64,000 bases of DNA, taken from contig JANTQF010000136.1 of NCBI GenBank assembly GCA_032988165.1, positions 23,431 to 87,430 on the forward strand, read 5' to 3'. Both the position numbers and the translations under genes were made by a program. Every line of letters begins with the position of its first letter. Position 1 is the stretch's first letter. This document shows positions 45,961-58,121 of the stretch, piece after piece. Origin of the DNA: Emmonsiellopsis sp. PD_33. Taxonomy: Eukaryota > Ascomycota > Eurotiomycetes > Onygenales > Ajellomycetaceae. The notes under the pieces were generated by a model. That model did not search any database. It worked only from the letters and a program-made list of their open reading frames with translations, and had not been told where the DNA came from.

Positions 45961-47998
45961 CTACATGTTAAGTAAACTCATCTGTCTTCGTAGCGGACTC
46001 GTCGAACCAGGACCAGGACTTGCGCCATCCTCACTGGGCCCCAGGCCGCTATCAGTTCCGGCTCCGAACGGCGTACTGGTGTCCGTGTCGATATCCCAGG
46101 TCTCCTCATCCGCGTCGGGATCGACGGAAGTCCAATCTGCATCATAGGGGTCCGCGCCTCCGTTCCAGCCCTTTTGAACGGCACCACGAACGTTCCAGCG
46201 GAGTGCGCGCCGGACACTCTCGAACCACTCCCCCCCGCCTGCCACAACGGTGGGGAACGGATACTGACTTGCTTCTACGGTGACGTAGTCGCCTTGGCAG
46301 AGCTCTATTCGGCCTTTGCCATCGAAAGAACAGTACGCTGTAGACCGGGATGCTACGGGGACTGCGATACGTAGCAGGAGAGCATCTGATAGGACCATAG
46401 GACGGAAAGAGAGCGTATGCGGGCAAATGGGCGTAAGGAGGATACCAGGGATGGAGGGATGAACTAAAGAGCCGCCAGCGGAAAGAGAATACGCGGTTGA
46501 ACCTAGCCACATTGATTTTTAGATTAGGACGAAGACGTTCGGAGTTTTCGAGGATGAGGGCAAACAAACCTGTAGGTGTAGAGAATATGCAGCCATCCGC
46601 TTGTACCACTGTTAATAGTTCATTGTCCCCGTATAATTCAAGATTTGAGACGTAAGGTGAAGGGCCACGATCGATGACCAGCTCGTTCACCACTTCGAAC
46701 TGCTCTCCCTCGACGACAGCCCCTGGTGATTGTCCGGCTCTCCGATCGGCACGGAAAACGGTGCAAGTAAATCGCATGCGGAGGTTGACCCGCATGCCCG
46801 CATCACCCATAACTCTATTTAAATGCTCTTTATATTTCTCAAACTCGAAATTGGTCAAAAATCCAAGACTCCCCAACGAAAAGGACAAGACTGGCGGCAC
46901 AACCCGCTGGAAAAGCCATGAGGTGAACAGAACAGTACCGTCCCCTCCAAGAGTTAGGACCAAGTCGAACATCTCCGGCGATGACCAGCAAAGGTCGGGT
47001 GTCCAGTACTTGAGCATATGTTCGAATCGAGGTTCCTTCGCGATTAGACCTGGCGCATCGAAGCGTTTCGACCATTGAAGCTTGGCATCGACATATACAT
47101 TTACTCCCAAGTCGCTACCATATCGTGGAGTGGTCAATAGCCATTCCGCCAATTCGCGCGTGAGGTAAACCAGACCGTTATCGCGTGCTTTGGTGACAAT
47201 CATTACGTTCTTAACTGCAAGCTTGATTGGGCGCCGTTGAAGTTGCTTCGACACTTCACGAACGCCAGTAGCAGTCTGCATCAACCGTGAATGGGACATC
47301 CATTCATCGGCAGCTATCTCTTCAAGCACCTTGTCAATATTCACCGCGTCGTCGAACCGCTGATGGAAGAAGCAAGGCGATGTCAAGGGAAACCGTGCGG
47401 TGGAAGGGGTTCTTTCGGGGTATATGCTTGTCTGTGAACCCGAAAGCGCCGTGGAGACTCTCCGGGAGGAGCTGCTATCACCCTCGCTGCTAGGTTGCGC
47501 CAGGAGCCCCGCTAGAGAGGCCGCAAGCGGGATGGGAGCGCCTGGCGAGCCAAGTGTCCCTTTCGATGCAAGAGCTTTCATTATGGTCTGCCGCGGTACG
47601 GAATCGATCGATCGGGAGTTCTGCCGGTGCTGTAAGAAGGATCTCGTAGGGTTCAGAGGAGGAAAAGGAGAGCCCGGAAGGGATGGAGCAGACTCCGACT
47701 GCGCCGGGGCGGGAGCAGACGGAGCGTTCGACGTCTTCTGTTCGTTGTTATCGCGCGTAGAGATCTGGTCGTTCAGCTGTGAAGGGTCAAGATTGTGAAC
47801 GTAGTCCTGGAGTAGTGCACTGGAAATGTTCGAGGAAGAATGGGTAGGCTCGACGGGCGGGTGCTGCGGTTTTATATCTGACCCCCCCGGTGTTTCCAGG
47901 GCGGCAGTCGGGTTTTGGGGCGGCGAGGCGGGTTCTTCCCCGATAGTCTGGAGATTCTCTGGAGAGAGTGTGGGATGGGTGTACAGCGACGGAGACAT
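45961..47998 (-). CDS. NAD kinase (ATP-NAD kinase, Utr1-type)
   Basis: Two exons, 47,998-46,570 and 46,502-45,961, separated by a 67-bp GT..AG intron that splits the Gly codon of the STPTGSTAYSLSAGG motif; the product is 656 residues. NAD kinase phosphorylates NAD(H) to NADP(H) with ATP. Residues 1 to about 240 are Pro/Ser-rich and probably disordered. The catalytic domain starts near KLAVKNVMIV, with the signature LTLGGDGTVLF near residue 350, FSLGSLGFLTNF, a VVNELVIDRGPSP region carrying the NE motif near 437, and the STPTGSTAYSLSAGG loop at the exon join. An acidic tail of about 60 residues follows. It is longer than yeast Utr1, mainly at the N-terminus. The ATG at 47,998 is the first in frame. 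Confidence 0.95.
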
Positions 47999-50130
47999 GG
48001 CGGGTAAATTCCACGGGTATTAGAATAGAGCAGACAGAGGCAGCAAATAGGGACTGCTCAGCGGCGGATGCGCCCCCCGCGGTGTTAAAGTCAAGGCCGA
48101 GCGGACGTGGGCGGGCTAGCCGGTGGTATGGAGCAGAGACATGGACAGAAGTGGAGCCGCAGCAGAGGGTCAGAGACAGCGCAAGGAAGGACGCCGGCGA
48201 GAGAAGAAGAGAGGGGGGCAGGGGAATATATACATGGCGCGGGTATGCAGGGTGATTAGGAAGCGGACGAGGTCGTCGTCTTATATAGAGTTCGCTGTCC
48301 CGCGTAAATGCTCTCCGCGGCCGGTTGGGGATGGTCGGCCGGATAAACCGCCCGCCGGCCCGGTCACGTGGGTCTGTGCCTGCCGAACAACGCCCGGGAT
48401 TTAGTTAAAGCCAGTTAAAGCCAGTTAAAGCCTGGGACGCGCTCTTAACCAACTGACGCCGAAGCCTGCTCCTCCTCGGGGCTGCTGGTATTAGTCTCCA
48501 ACAAAGGGCTTGGGCCTCCTCCTCTTGCTACACAATGGGTTTGGGCCACACTGTCTTTGTCACGGTGATATCTCGGGATTTGCTAGTGACTGCGTTTCTA
48601 CAGGGCTCTGCTTCACCTCGACCTCCCCCTTGCTACCCTCCCCGTATTCACAGAGCAGTACTAGTAACCATTGGGTAATGAAAACTCCACGGCGAGGGAT
48701 CTCCGTGTCAGCTTGACACTCACTTGGGCCCTACATTTCCCTGCCATACCATCTGTGATATCACACTGCCGAGATAACCCAAGGGGAGGGACAGACAACA
48801 TCTAGGATTGGTTTCACACGGGAAAGCCACCCCGATATTCGCTTGCCTCTGTCTATGATTCGGAGGATGCTAGCCGGGCTGGGGAATGCATTCGTGCTGG
48901 TCACATCGTCAACAGTGCCGATTTATGCCTTTGTCCGGAGCTCACCCTGTAGCCGCCGCGCCAGTGACAGGGAGTGATAGAGCTTTCCTCGGGCCTATCC
49001 GCTGGCTTCCATGCGCACGTTTTATGCAATGGCTGGAGGCGGTCACAATGAACACATGCATACGTGCGCTTACAAAGTTGTTGCTCATGGCCCTGCATAT
49101 GCCAACCAGTCTACAGGTAAATAATTTTCCTGCCTTTGACCAGGAAAGTTCCGCGGATAGGTTGCTGTACGAGATGTGTCTGGCGCGGGCAACACTCCAT
49201 CGTGGCCTCAGCCCGTAGATGAGGTGTATCAAAGTCAAATCGAACCTCGCCAAAAGCCACCATCCCTTTCGCCAGCACGAATTAGCTGGAATAGACAGTC
49301 CAATGATATTTTCCAGCAAACAGACGAGCAAGCGTTCCAAGATATCATTCTAAGTTAGCTGTCGACGGGAAGCACCGTCCAACCCCTACCTCAGAACTCC
49401 CGGCATCCACTACCCCCCCTTGACGTATTAACCGCTTCTTGCTCCAGGCTCCACCAACCCGACACACTCCAAAACGCTGGATAGTGTCAGTTGAAGCTTC
49501 ACGTCTAACCCAGGTGCAGTCGTTGTGTACTCGATTGAGATGCTTCCTTGCTGTGGCTGGAGCTCCATATTTCTTTCACCACCGCCCCATGCTCAAACAA
49601 AATACATTTAACTATCGCCCTACTTCTGGAACTTGTGATAAAAGTGACGAATGATAATTACGGAATTGTGCCTCACCTTTGAGGCTCCCTCTTCGACATT
49701 CATAGTGGAAACCCCAGGAGACGGAGGGAATGTGCTTCCTCCACCCCGTACTCTGCTGTCAACCAACCCATGACGTCCAGGCTTTCTCGGATCGCGGAAG
49801 CTTTGGCGAACGGGATTCATCACATAACATTAACTGTGTGATTCCTCCGGAATCTAATCACCGCGCAACTACTTTTGCCGGCCTTTGCCCCTCCCCATCC
49901 CCGTTTCCCTGAATGGAACCAATTAGGCGGTATCACAAAGGCCGCAATTTTCCTCAAAACCTCCCGCGCCTTGTATCACCAAAGCTCCATCATACGAGGG
50001 AAATGAAGATATTACATGAATCCATCCATGTACTTCGTGGGATTTTAGTTATGTTTCCTACACAGTTTCGCATGGAATTGCCTACCCGATGTGTGTGTCT
50101 GATATGAAACTGGTTCAAATTATATCTATA
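47999..50130. promoter_or_regulatory. NAD kinase upstream region and gene-poor spacer
   Basis: The first 430 bp are GC-rich. They include a CACGTG (E-box) at 48,365-48,370 and three direct 10-bp repeats, CCAGTTAAAG or one-mismatch forms, at 48,401-48,430. Both are plausible promoter elements for the minus-strand NAD kinase gene. From 48,450 to 50,130 I see only short open frames without coding character. Confidence 0.4.
48401..48432. repeat. Three tandem 10-bp repeats (CCAGTTAAAG)
   Basis: TTAGTTAAAG CCAGTTAAAG, followed by another CCAGTTAAAG and CC; the first unit differs by two bases. They lie 403 bp upstream of the NAD kinase ATG. Confidence 0.7.
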
Positions 50131-51060
50131 GTGCTCTCCCTATTATCAAGATAAACTGAAGCAGGACATTATGAAGGGAAGCCCCAGCTACAAAACACCA
50201 AGATCATAATTCAGCATTTATTTGAATAAAAGATAACACCTTTGAGGAATGGAGGAGCCGCTGGCTAGTACTCTATTTTGTGGGAGCGCATAAACCCAAA
50301 AAATAAAGATTGAGGCTACTAAACTACCCACTTTCCTTTTATTTTTCTTTCAATTGTTAGGAAATAAAAGAACTGAGTTAAAATTACCTTATAAAGCATG
50401 TTTAATGTCCATAGTTGGTTGGTTAAATTGCTGCTGATGCAGTTATTTATATAAGATTTAAAGATTGATACTTCTATTTATTAATGGCCTAACTAGGACT
50501 TATTAAGTTAATTCACTGCTGACACAGTTAAGATTCAATGACTTGATAAGCTAATTGCATCTATATACAGAATGGTTTAGCATGCATGGCCATACTATTA
50601 TTATCAGCAGGTGAAATAGTATCTGCTCTGATATCCGGAGAAATGGTCTTGTTATCTCTGACTTCTTGTATGTACAAGAACTCTAGCCTACTAGATTATA
50701 CTCCATCTAAGTGCTAATTAAAAGTACCAATTTACATAGTCAGAATCTTGCAAGCTGAATCAGTTCTCCAGAGGCTAGATAGAAATGTCAAGGTATAATG
50801 ATGATGAGCTTATGGAATTGCCATGGTAGACTGCGTCTAGGAACACATTGTAGCTAGTAGCTAGGCATTTAATAAGATCTCCAGTTAGCTACTGATTGAC
50901 TAAATAACTACAACTACTAGGTTCACAGACCAAGATGTGTGTCTACAAAGAAATTTCCCACAGCTCATTTCCTCCAATCGTTGATGTGCTTTCTTGATAA
51001 TACTCAAATATATGGGATATGATGTGACGGGATGAATAACTAGTAGTTTAGTAGGTTATC
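50131..51060. other. AT-rich, CpG-poor relic within gene-rich DNA
   Basis: Only a few CpG occur over about 900 bp (for example near 50,287, 50,635 and 50,828), and composition is much more AT-rich than on either side. A pair of related short segments, CTGCTGATGCAGTTA (about 50,432) and CACTGCTGACACAGTTA (about 50,514), is visible. It is possibly a decayed solo LTR or other element; no borders are found. Confidence 0.4.
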
Positions 51061-52007
51061 TTTCTTGGTCTGGTAGATTGCTGGGAAGAGTGATTAATGC
51101 CTGGGGATTTTTTAACTTGGGCGTGGTTCAGTCCAATCTGACTGCCAACGTAGGAGACGATGGAGTAGTAAAATCACCAATGAATATACGACGGTTAGTA
51201 GCCAAGAACGCCATCGTTGGAATTGCACAATGTACAGTAACCCCAATATCAGCAGCGTTGGTGTTGCCTGGAAACAACGCGCAAGTCTTCTGCCCTATGG
51301 GTTGAAGAGATGGAGAGGTACGACGGGGAGGGAGTTATTTTAGAGAAAGACGGAAATTGCCAAAGGGCAAGATGGGTAGATAGATGGATACTAGTATTCA
51401 CTATGGGAAAGTGAGGGCTGGAGCGGGGCGTCATGTCCATCTGGTTCGATTTCTATATATGGATAGTATGGACGCTGAGCAAAATGAACATCCATCCATG
51501 ATCCATTTACATTAGATGCTTTGATGTTGGGTTTCCTTTCCTCTCCCTCCTTGTGTAGTGTGACATGGGCAGAGGAGCTTCTGGGGAGTTATGCATGCCA
51601 ACACCCACCAGGAGGACAAGTCGGGGCAGGGTCGCCTGGATCCAATGTCTGATGGGAAGTTTCTGGCAGAGGCATGAGTATATGGCTGTTGATAGAATCA
51701 TTACTCTTCCGCGCTGTACGGAGTAATGCCTGCGAACTATTGTATCATGATCGACCAGTCTTGGAATTTTAGGGTTAGTCGGACGTTTGGTCGCAACTTC
51801 TCTCACTGATGCTTAGATTAAATACTGGGTAAGGTTTGTGTAGGGGGTAAAAGAAAGTCAAAAAGTGATTTATTAACGGGTAAGATTTCTAGCAAAACCA
51901 AAAAGAAAGGAATTGATTATCTAGTTCGACCAAAAGGAGATCACATTTAATTAGAAACACTTTCCGCGGCCAGCTTCTATGGTCTCAACCATCTATCTGT
52001 AAATCGT
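51061..52007. other. Spacer downstream of the sedolisin gene
   Basis: A 75-codon open frame (51,078-51,305, +) and a 99-codon frame (51,507-51,806, -) occur, but neither resembles a family I know nor has intron or promoter support. Nothing else is assignable; it should include the 3' UTR of the sedolisin gene. Confidence 0.4.
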
Positions 52008-53942
52008 CTAATTATCCTTTCCATAATGATGGCCCTTCCCCTTTGGCAACGCATCGACCAACTTGGCAAAATCTGGCGTACCAACGCCCGTCACTGGATC
52101 CCATCCCTTGGTCGCATTCCAGCTAGCGTACGGGATGAATGGAGTTGGAAGGCCGGAATACTGATCCTTGCCGGTACATCCAGTGGAGCCGCCGTTGACA
52201 ATATCGGTGAACGCGCCCTCGTTGCTATAGATCCACGGGTTAAGGAAGCCGAGGGGAGGCTGTTTCTTCGAGATGCGGATGGCGTTGAGGTTCGAGATTA
52301 TCGCGGCGATAGTAGGTGCGGAGGCACTGGATCGTTGGAAGTTAGTAAAGTTGAAGAAATGGTTTTTAGAAATGTCAAAAGCCGACATTGGAAAATGGGC
52401 TGCGGGGGAAAATTATTATTTGTCCTACCTTGTGCCACCGACGCTGACCTGCTCGCCCTTGTCGAACACCAGGTACTTGACGCCCTGGGCAGCAACATCA
52501 GGGAAGGCACGGCCCTTGGGGTTATATAGGCCGTCCCATCGATCTCCCAACTGTTCTAGGTAGCCATCGACAGCCTTGTTCTGATACTCGGGTCTTGGAA
52601 AGCGCTCGGAAAAGCCACCAGAGGAGAAGTATACGGCAGCCTCTGGGTTGATGCCTGTCGTGCCACCTACGGATGTGACGAAGGGGCAGGCTGCGGGGAA
52701 GATAGGGTTGAACTTGGTGGTATTCTTCCCATCGTTTGACTGACAGGCGGAACCAACGCCAGTGTCGCCGCTGCTAAAAATTACAGAGACGCCTCGGGCG
52801 CCCAGCTGGGCAAAGAGGTCGCAAGCTGCTGTGGTATATTTTTCTGGGATGCTCTGTTCGTTTTCTCCATATGACGTGGTGAGGACGGTTGGGAGGTCCT
52901 CGTCTGGCAGGTCAAGAAGGTAGTGAAGCTGGTCGAGATATGGCTCGTTGGCGTTGGAGGTGGCGTTGGGTTGGTCGAGGTCCGGAATGAGCTCTCCTCG
53001 GCCAGGAGTGGTGTAGTACGTCACATTTGCGGTGTGTGATAGACCAACAACATATTGAATATCCAGGTTCGCTTCGATGGAATCCTCGACGGGGTCCTGT
53101 GTGTTGAGTCCACCCTTGATGGAGGCAACAGAGAAATTGGCACCAGCGACATCTGGTGCATATTTGGCTAAGAAAGTCTCCAGTTCCTCGTACTGGGCGT
53201 ATTGCTCGAGATAGCCGGAGACACCAATCTTGTTGGCAACTCCCTCTGGGGTTTTGAAATCCTTGAAGTTGTATAGAGTGCGTAGGCAGGAAGGTGTGTT
53301 CACTTTAGTGCAGTCAACCTCCTCCTCGTCTAGAGCACTGGCTTCTGCCCCTTCAGGGAATGCGACGGGGTCGAAGATCAGCGATCTCTGCGGTCGGATT
53401 TTGCCAAAGAGGGTTGTGGGTTGTATCATATGCACCAAGGGCGCAATATCCTCAGGGACAGAGTACTCCAGGGTGCGGATTCTGGATTTTTGGGTCTCAT
53501 CGTCGATGAAATTGTAGAACTGGGTGTTTAGGAGCTTTTCCGCTTGGTCGACCGAGGCAGTGAAGCTAATCCAGGCACCGTCATCCTTGATGTTGTCGCG
53601 GCTGATGCCCTCCGTGGTAAGCCAGGTGAGAAGTTGGTCAGATACATCAGATCTTGGTCGTAGGAAATCCTTGATCTCGTCACGCTTCATGTGCTTGCCA
53701 TAGCGAGGATGGCCTGGGGTGGAAATTTCCAAGACATTCTGGTGGAATTGGGCCTCCTTTTCTTGGTAGACAGCAAGTCTGAATTCGATGACGGCAGACT
53801 TATCGGCGGCAGGGCCTTGTGTCCAGCCCTGGGGGACCAAATTGAGTTTCTCAACGATGTGGAAATCAGCCGCTGACGTGCACTGGGCAGCTGCCAGGAG
53901 CAAGAGGAACGAAGTCCCCAGTGTTTTGAGGGAGGTGAACAT
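52008..53942 (-). CDS. Secreted sedolisin / tripeptidyl-peptidase (peptidase family S53)
   Basis: Two exons, 53,942-52,429 and 52,326-52,008, with a 102-bp GT..AG intron; 610 residues. A signal peptide covers about residues 1-24 (hydrophobic SFLLLLAAA, then CTSA). An S53 activation propeptide follows to about residue 200, including GHPRYGKHM. The catalytic set is visible: Glu290 and Asp294 in EANLDIQY, Asp393 in SSGDTGVG (oxyanion), and Ser505 in GGTSASAP. The intron splits the codon of the catalytic Ser. Calcium-site residues lie near FTDIVNG and DPVTGVGTPDF at the C-terminus. Such enzymes remove tripeptides from protein N-termini at acid pH outside the cell. Several N-x-T/S sites suggest glycosylation. 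The start ATG begins the signal peptide. Confidence 0.95.
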
Positions 53943-55231
53943 GGCTAGTGGAAATATGGACGACCACTGCTATGGAGAGCGAGTGAACCAAGGACACGGC
54001 CGGAGAGGGGGGAGAGGAGGAAATTATAAACCCCGGGAGCTGGAGATAATAAATGTTACCCTGTGAGAGGGGAATGCAGTACAAAGATAGAAAAACAGGG
54101 CCATGCGTTCTAGCGCAATATCTGCCAGGGACTGAACCAATGTATCCGTACCTGTCCCTGGCTGAGATAGTACGAGTACTTAGTAGGGATGCATGATCGG
54201 GGCAATGAGACAGGTTCCCAGTCACCCAATTGGAGCCTGGCAGCGGGAAGCAATATGGCCTCCCGCACTCATCATCATTGTTTTCCTGTGTCCGGCGCAG
54301 GCTGGAAACATCAACGGCGGGGTCTCAGCATGATTGCAATATCAACCCCGGCTGTGTTTTCAGGGGATCCCATTGTCGTTTCTGCACGAAACAGCGTCTC
54401 CGCCAGCTAGCAAGGCCAATCCCAGCCCGTCTGGCCCGTAGCGTCTGTTAGGCTATGTTAGCAGATCCCTCGTAACCTTGGCTCATCAACTCGGAAAATA
54501 CGTAGCATCGGGACGGCTGGGGCGCTGATAAGCCGGAATGTGGCGGGGACTGGCCGACCAGAACGTGGTGGTGTGTTCGTGGTACTGCATACTGCGGCTC
54601 ATCTGTGCAAAGTCATACAAACGGCAGCAGTTCGGATGATTATTTTTGGCATCTTGTCGTGTCTCAGCTCGCCGAGCGCGATCATCGTGGCGGTATCCCC
54701 AGATTCCGGAGAGATCAATACGAGCAGGATGGAGCAAAACACCATGGCCAAGACTGTAGAAGCGCCGCTTGTGGGTAGCAAACTCTTGACTGGAGATCGC
54801 TTCTGGGCATCGAAGCTTGTTTTGATCAGACATCTCGACTCTCGATCCGGGAGTGGATGTTGATGGGTGATGAAAGGAGACCTTGTTGAGTTTGCTGTCT
54901 TTAACCTTTGGATGTTTGCTGTCTCTTATTAGGGTTAACTATGATATTCTTCTGCATATAAAACAACCACCACACAAGATATCTCTCTCTTCTATATTGT
55001 CATTCATGCCCGCATAGTCTTTGCCATACTATCCTAACAAGCACATTAATATCTTCACTCCCCCTTCTAACCGCAGCCCATCGCAGCGGCAACATGTTCA
55101 AAACAACACCCCCTCATACTCCAACCCCTTTTCACCACCTTCACAACACACTTCTGCTCTATAACCCTTTAACACCAAATCCCCCCTGAATTTCCCCTCA
55201 AATCAACCCAACCCCCCCGCCGTATCACGCA
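53943..55231. promoter_or_regulatory. Divergent promoter region between sedolisin and small membrane-protein genes
   Basis: No gene is supported. A TATAAA match on the minus strand is not clear. Toward the plus-strand gene, 55,030-55,230 is a pyrimidine-rich leader (many CCCCT/CTTCT runs), typical of fungal 5' regions. ORFs at 54,190-54,860 overlap on both strands and lack family resemblance. Confidence 0.4.
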
Positions 55232-55609
55232 ATGACGGTTCCCAACAGCAGCAGCAACTCCAGCGCCGGCTCTGGCTCTGGCTCCAGCGGGAACAGCCGC
55301 GGGCCAGCCCGTCGTCCCCTTTCATCTCCGTCGGCCATGCCCGACGAGCAAACTCCTCTGCTCCTAACCCTGGCCGAGGAACAATCAGCCTTTTCAGACG
55401 ACGACGACGACGACGAAAGTGGTGGCACTACCATCGCCGTCGCCTCTTCTGACATGGCCTCTTTCACACCGTCAATGGTGACGCTCCCTGACGACGGCGA
55501 GGGGATGCGGGTCGCCAAGTTGTTTACCATCTTGCTCTGCATGGCGCTGGTGCTGGTGGGGTTTCTGGTGTATTTGGCGCTGAAGATGGATTATCGCGCC
55601 AGTGGTTGA
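55232..55609 (+). CDS. Small single-pass membrane protein, Ser/Gly-rich and acidic
   Basis: An intron-free frame of 125 residues. Residues 1-35 are Ser/Gly-rich; 38-44 contain DEQTPLL, an acidic dileucine-type sorting signal used in fungi for vacuolar or endosomal delivery. A run of seven acidic residues follows at about 56-62. Residues 97-117 form one hydrophobic helix (LFTILLCMALVLVGFLVYLAL), and a short KMDYRASG tail ends it. I do not recognise the family. Tail-anchored or type II topology is possible. The pyrimidine-rich leader ending just before the ATG supports the start. The antisense frame at 55,225-55,542 is explained by low-complexity codons. Confidence 0.62.
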   Translation: MTVPNSSSNSSAGSGSGSSGNSRGPARRPLSSPSAMPDEQTPLLLTLAEEQSAFSDDDDDDESGGTTIAVASSDMASFTPSMVTLPDDGEGMRVAKLFTILLCMALVLVGFLVYLALKMDYRASG

Positions 55610-57288
55610 TTTGATTGATTCCACCCCTGGGTTGGTTGGTTGGTTTCAACTAGCATTGCTGGGCTGGCTAGTGGGTAAGTAAAAACAATATTCTATCCTT
55701 CCATCGGAGGGTGGTATCGGGGAATTGTTTTAGTTGACAACGGATGACTAGACAGATATCAGAGACGAACCAGGATGCCACAACAATGCCGGGGTTCTAA
55801 GGTTGCTTTATTTACTTCTCGTCCTCCACGCCATGCATGCATGCCTCGTTCAATTTTCCCTCCGTCCAACGCCGGATATTTAGCTCTAGAAGACCCCGTG
55901 CTATGTAGGTAAGTATCCCCACCGCCCTTCCCCCGCTAGCCCCACGGGAAGAGGGGAGGGTATGTAACGTCAATTAAATTGGATAGTTAGTAATGATAAC
56001 GTGCTAGATTAGATATCTCTGCCGCTTCGACTTCGCATTAACTACATATGCGGACTGCGGCAACAAAAAACGTCCGCCAGCTCAGGGACCAGGGACCAGG
56101 GGGGAGAGGAGCCAATTAGCAACGCTACCTTGAATAGAACTTCCACAAGCTGATTATCTCTGTTGTTTTTGTCCCTTGTCTTCTTCGTTTTTGCTCGCTT
56201 TATTTCAAAGACTGAAGGTCAAAGCCATGCTTGCGTTTTCTTTCCTTCCTTTATATACTCAGACCGTCTAGAAAGAGATATGCGGCACCAGAAAGACCGA
56301 CGAAAAAAGTTTATTTTTTTTCCCTTTCTCTTTTCAATTAAAAAAAGGAGTCCTTGCGGGGCTAGGTGCTGGCAGAATACAGGCGTGTGTATATTATGCG
56401 GCGTTTTTCAGATGTATGTATCGTCCAATTAGTTAGTTGATGAAACGCCCTGCTTTCAAAAAATAGGAGAAGCATGCCATACGTATGATGTCTACCACCA
56501 GCTTGGCTAATAATGACCCTCGCCCGTAAAATGCGTCGACTACCCGATGCGTGACCTTCCTTGGACCTCGAGGGGACGATGTTTATGGATTGACGTTTTT
56601 TGGGCTTGATGGGAGCTTATCTTTTTTTTTGCTTTTGCTCACCGGGAAATATGAGTAGAAAATAACAGAGATGATTGTTTGAGGTGAGATGGAATAGAGT
56701 AATGTGATGATATTGAACTTCAACACTAGAAATATCTAGCTACACACTTTTCCTGATGTCGGAATCAAGATTCAAATGTAGGCTTGATACTGCTGCCAGG
56801 GAGGTGTTGTTCCATTATTACTCGTTGGGAACTGGGTGCCTGGGAGGGCTCGATCATGGGCCCTGGCTCAACCTTGTAGAAAGCAACATAGTTCACTCGT
56901 TCTGAGGTAAATGGGCGTAGCGAGAGACAAACGCGTGATATTTAGACCCCTTAACGGCGGCGGGATCCACTGTTCCCTTTGCGGAACTGCGGTGCTTCGA
57001 ATAGTAGGCGATGACAAATTACTGTCGAATCCTCTTCGTGTCGCCATCCAGCGGCATGTCAGCAAATGGAGTCTAGTCTCCGTCGTCGCATGGAGCCTTA
57101 TGGTCCATTTCAAGCGGAAACCAAGCGGTCGTTCATCTCGTGTGGTTATTTCATGTCATCCAAACCGATACTTCGAGGACATGTCCTCATAGAACCGCCC
57201 GAAATAGTCGTTTGCAGTCCTATCTTTCCGCGGTTGTCGCTTGGCTTCGACCCGGAATGTGTAGAAACGACGGCTGAAATGTGGTCCT
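55610..57288. other. Intergenic, convergent 3' ends
   Basis: No supported gene. Short frames (for example 56,163-56,432 and 56,911-57,192) have no recognisable features. T-rich tracts at 56,310-56,345 and 56,620-56,640 may belong to 3' UTR or spacer. Confidence 0.45.
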
Positions 57289-58121
57289 TCAGGTCGTCGT
57301 GATCTTCCACGCAAGGTCCTCTCGAAGCTTATCCTCCACAGTATCCCGCACAAATTGCTCGAGCGTCTGGCCCGCTTTGATGCCGCCCATTTCGACATCA
57401 CCATCCTTGCTGGCTTCGAGTGCCGGCCCGCCTCGACAGATGGACTCAGCGAGATTATAAACTTTATCCCATGTATCGATATCGAACGCTCCCTCGCTTT
57501 CATCGAGAAGAAGGTGGCCTTTGGACGAAAATGCTAGGGCATGTAAGGAGGCAGCGCCTTTAGCATCCTGGGTTGACGGGTTGGGGATGAGTTCGCCAGC
57601 ACCGGAGACTGCGACTAATGCGGCAGTATAAGTCATTGAGAGTGGGATCGCGGCGGATAGAAGGGCCAGAAGAGCCGTGTGAAGTAACGAAGGGAGGATT
57701 GGCAAACACTTTATCGATCAAGTTAGCGGGAGGCACTGTAGATTTATCAAGACTGAACTGTTGTAGCGGTACTCACCGACCCGCCCCGTTCAGCAACTTT
57801 CCCATCTGCTCCCTTATTCTTTAAGACAACCAACGTGACAACAATGCCTCTCCTAGGCATAGACTTCTCCCGGACCAATATCACCTGGCTCAAGATGCCC
57901 CGCAGAATGCCTTCGACATGCCTCTCGCCTACCCCGCTAGCGCCCACACCTGGCTTGACCAGAACCTCAATCGTTGCCTCCTCTGGTTTCTGGGCATCGC
58001 GGCGGCCGACTTCCATAGGTCCATTGACCGATCCGAGGATTTGGTCTCCAGTGGGGGAGGTGTAGGAAGCCGAGCCATCAGGGAAGCGAAGAGGCGCAAG
58101 AGACGCGTTTGGGGTAGCCAT
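57289..58121 (-). CDS. RRP46: Exosome complex subunit Rrp46 (RNase PH fold)
   Basis: Two exons, 58,121-57,777 and 57,708-57,289, with a 68-bp GT..AG intron on a codon boundary; 254 residues. The RNase PH domain 1 starts with APLRFPDGSASYTSPTG and SVNGPMEV, and the conserved end of the domain carries AESICRGGPALEA. LPILPSLLHTALLALLSAAIPLSMTYTAALVAV is the core helix region typical of Rrp46 and its relatives. Rrp46 is a non-catalytic ring subunit of the nuclear and cytoplasmic exosome, which degrades and processes RNA 3' to 5'. Length matches the family. Rrp46 is favoured over other RNase PH subunits by the short N-terminus before RxDGS; this is a family-level judgement. Confidence 0.88.

Noticed and set aside
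46674..47798. Plus-strand frames of 132-134 codons
   Set aside because: They lie opposite the NAD kinase coding sequence and are shadows of its codon bias.
51078..51305. Possible small secreted or hydrophobin-like protein
   Set aside because: The Cys spacing does not fit hydrophobins, no signal peptide is present, and the frame directly adjoins an AT-rich relic.
55225..55542. Minus-strand frame of 105 codons
   Set aside because: Antisense to the small membrane-protein gene; its Ser/Glu runs mirror that gene's Gly/Ser and Asp codons, and the leader supports the plus strand.
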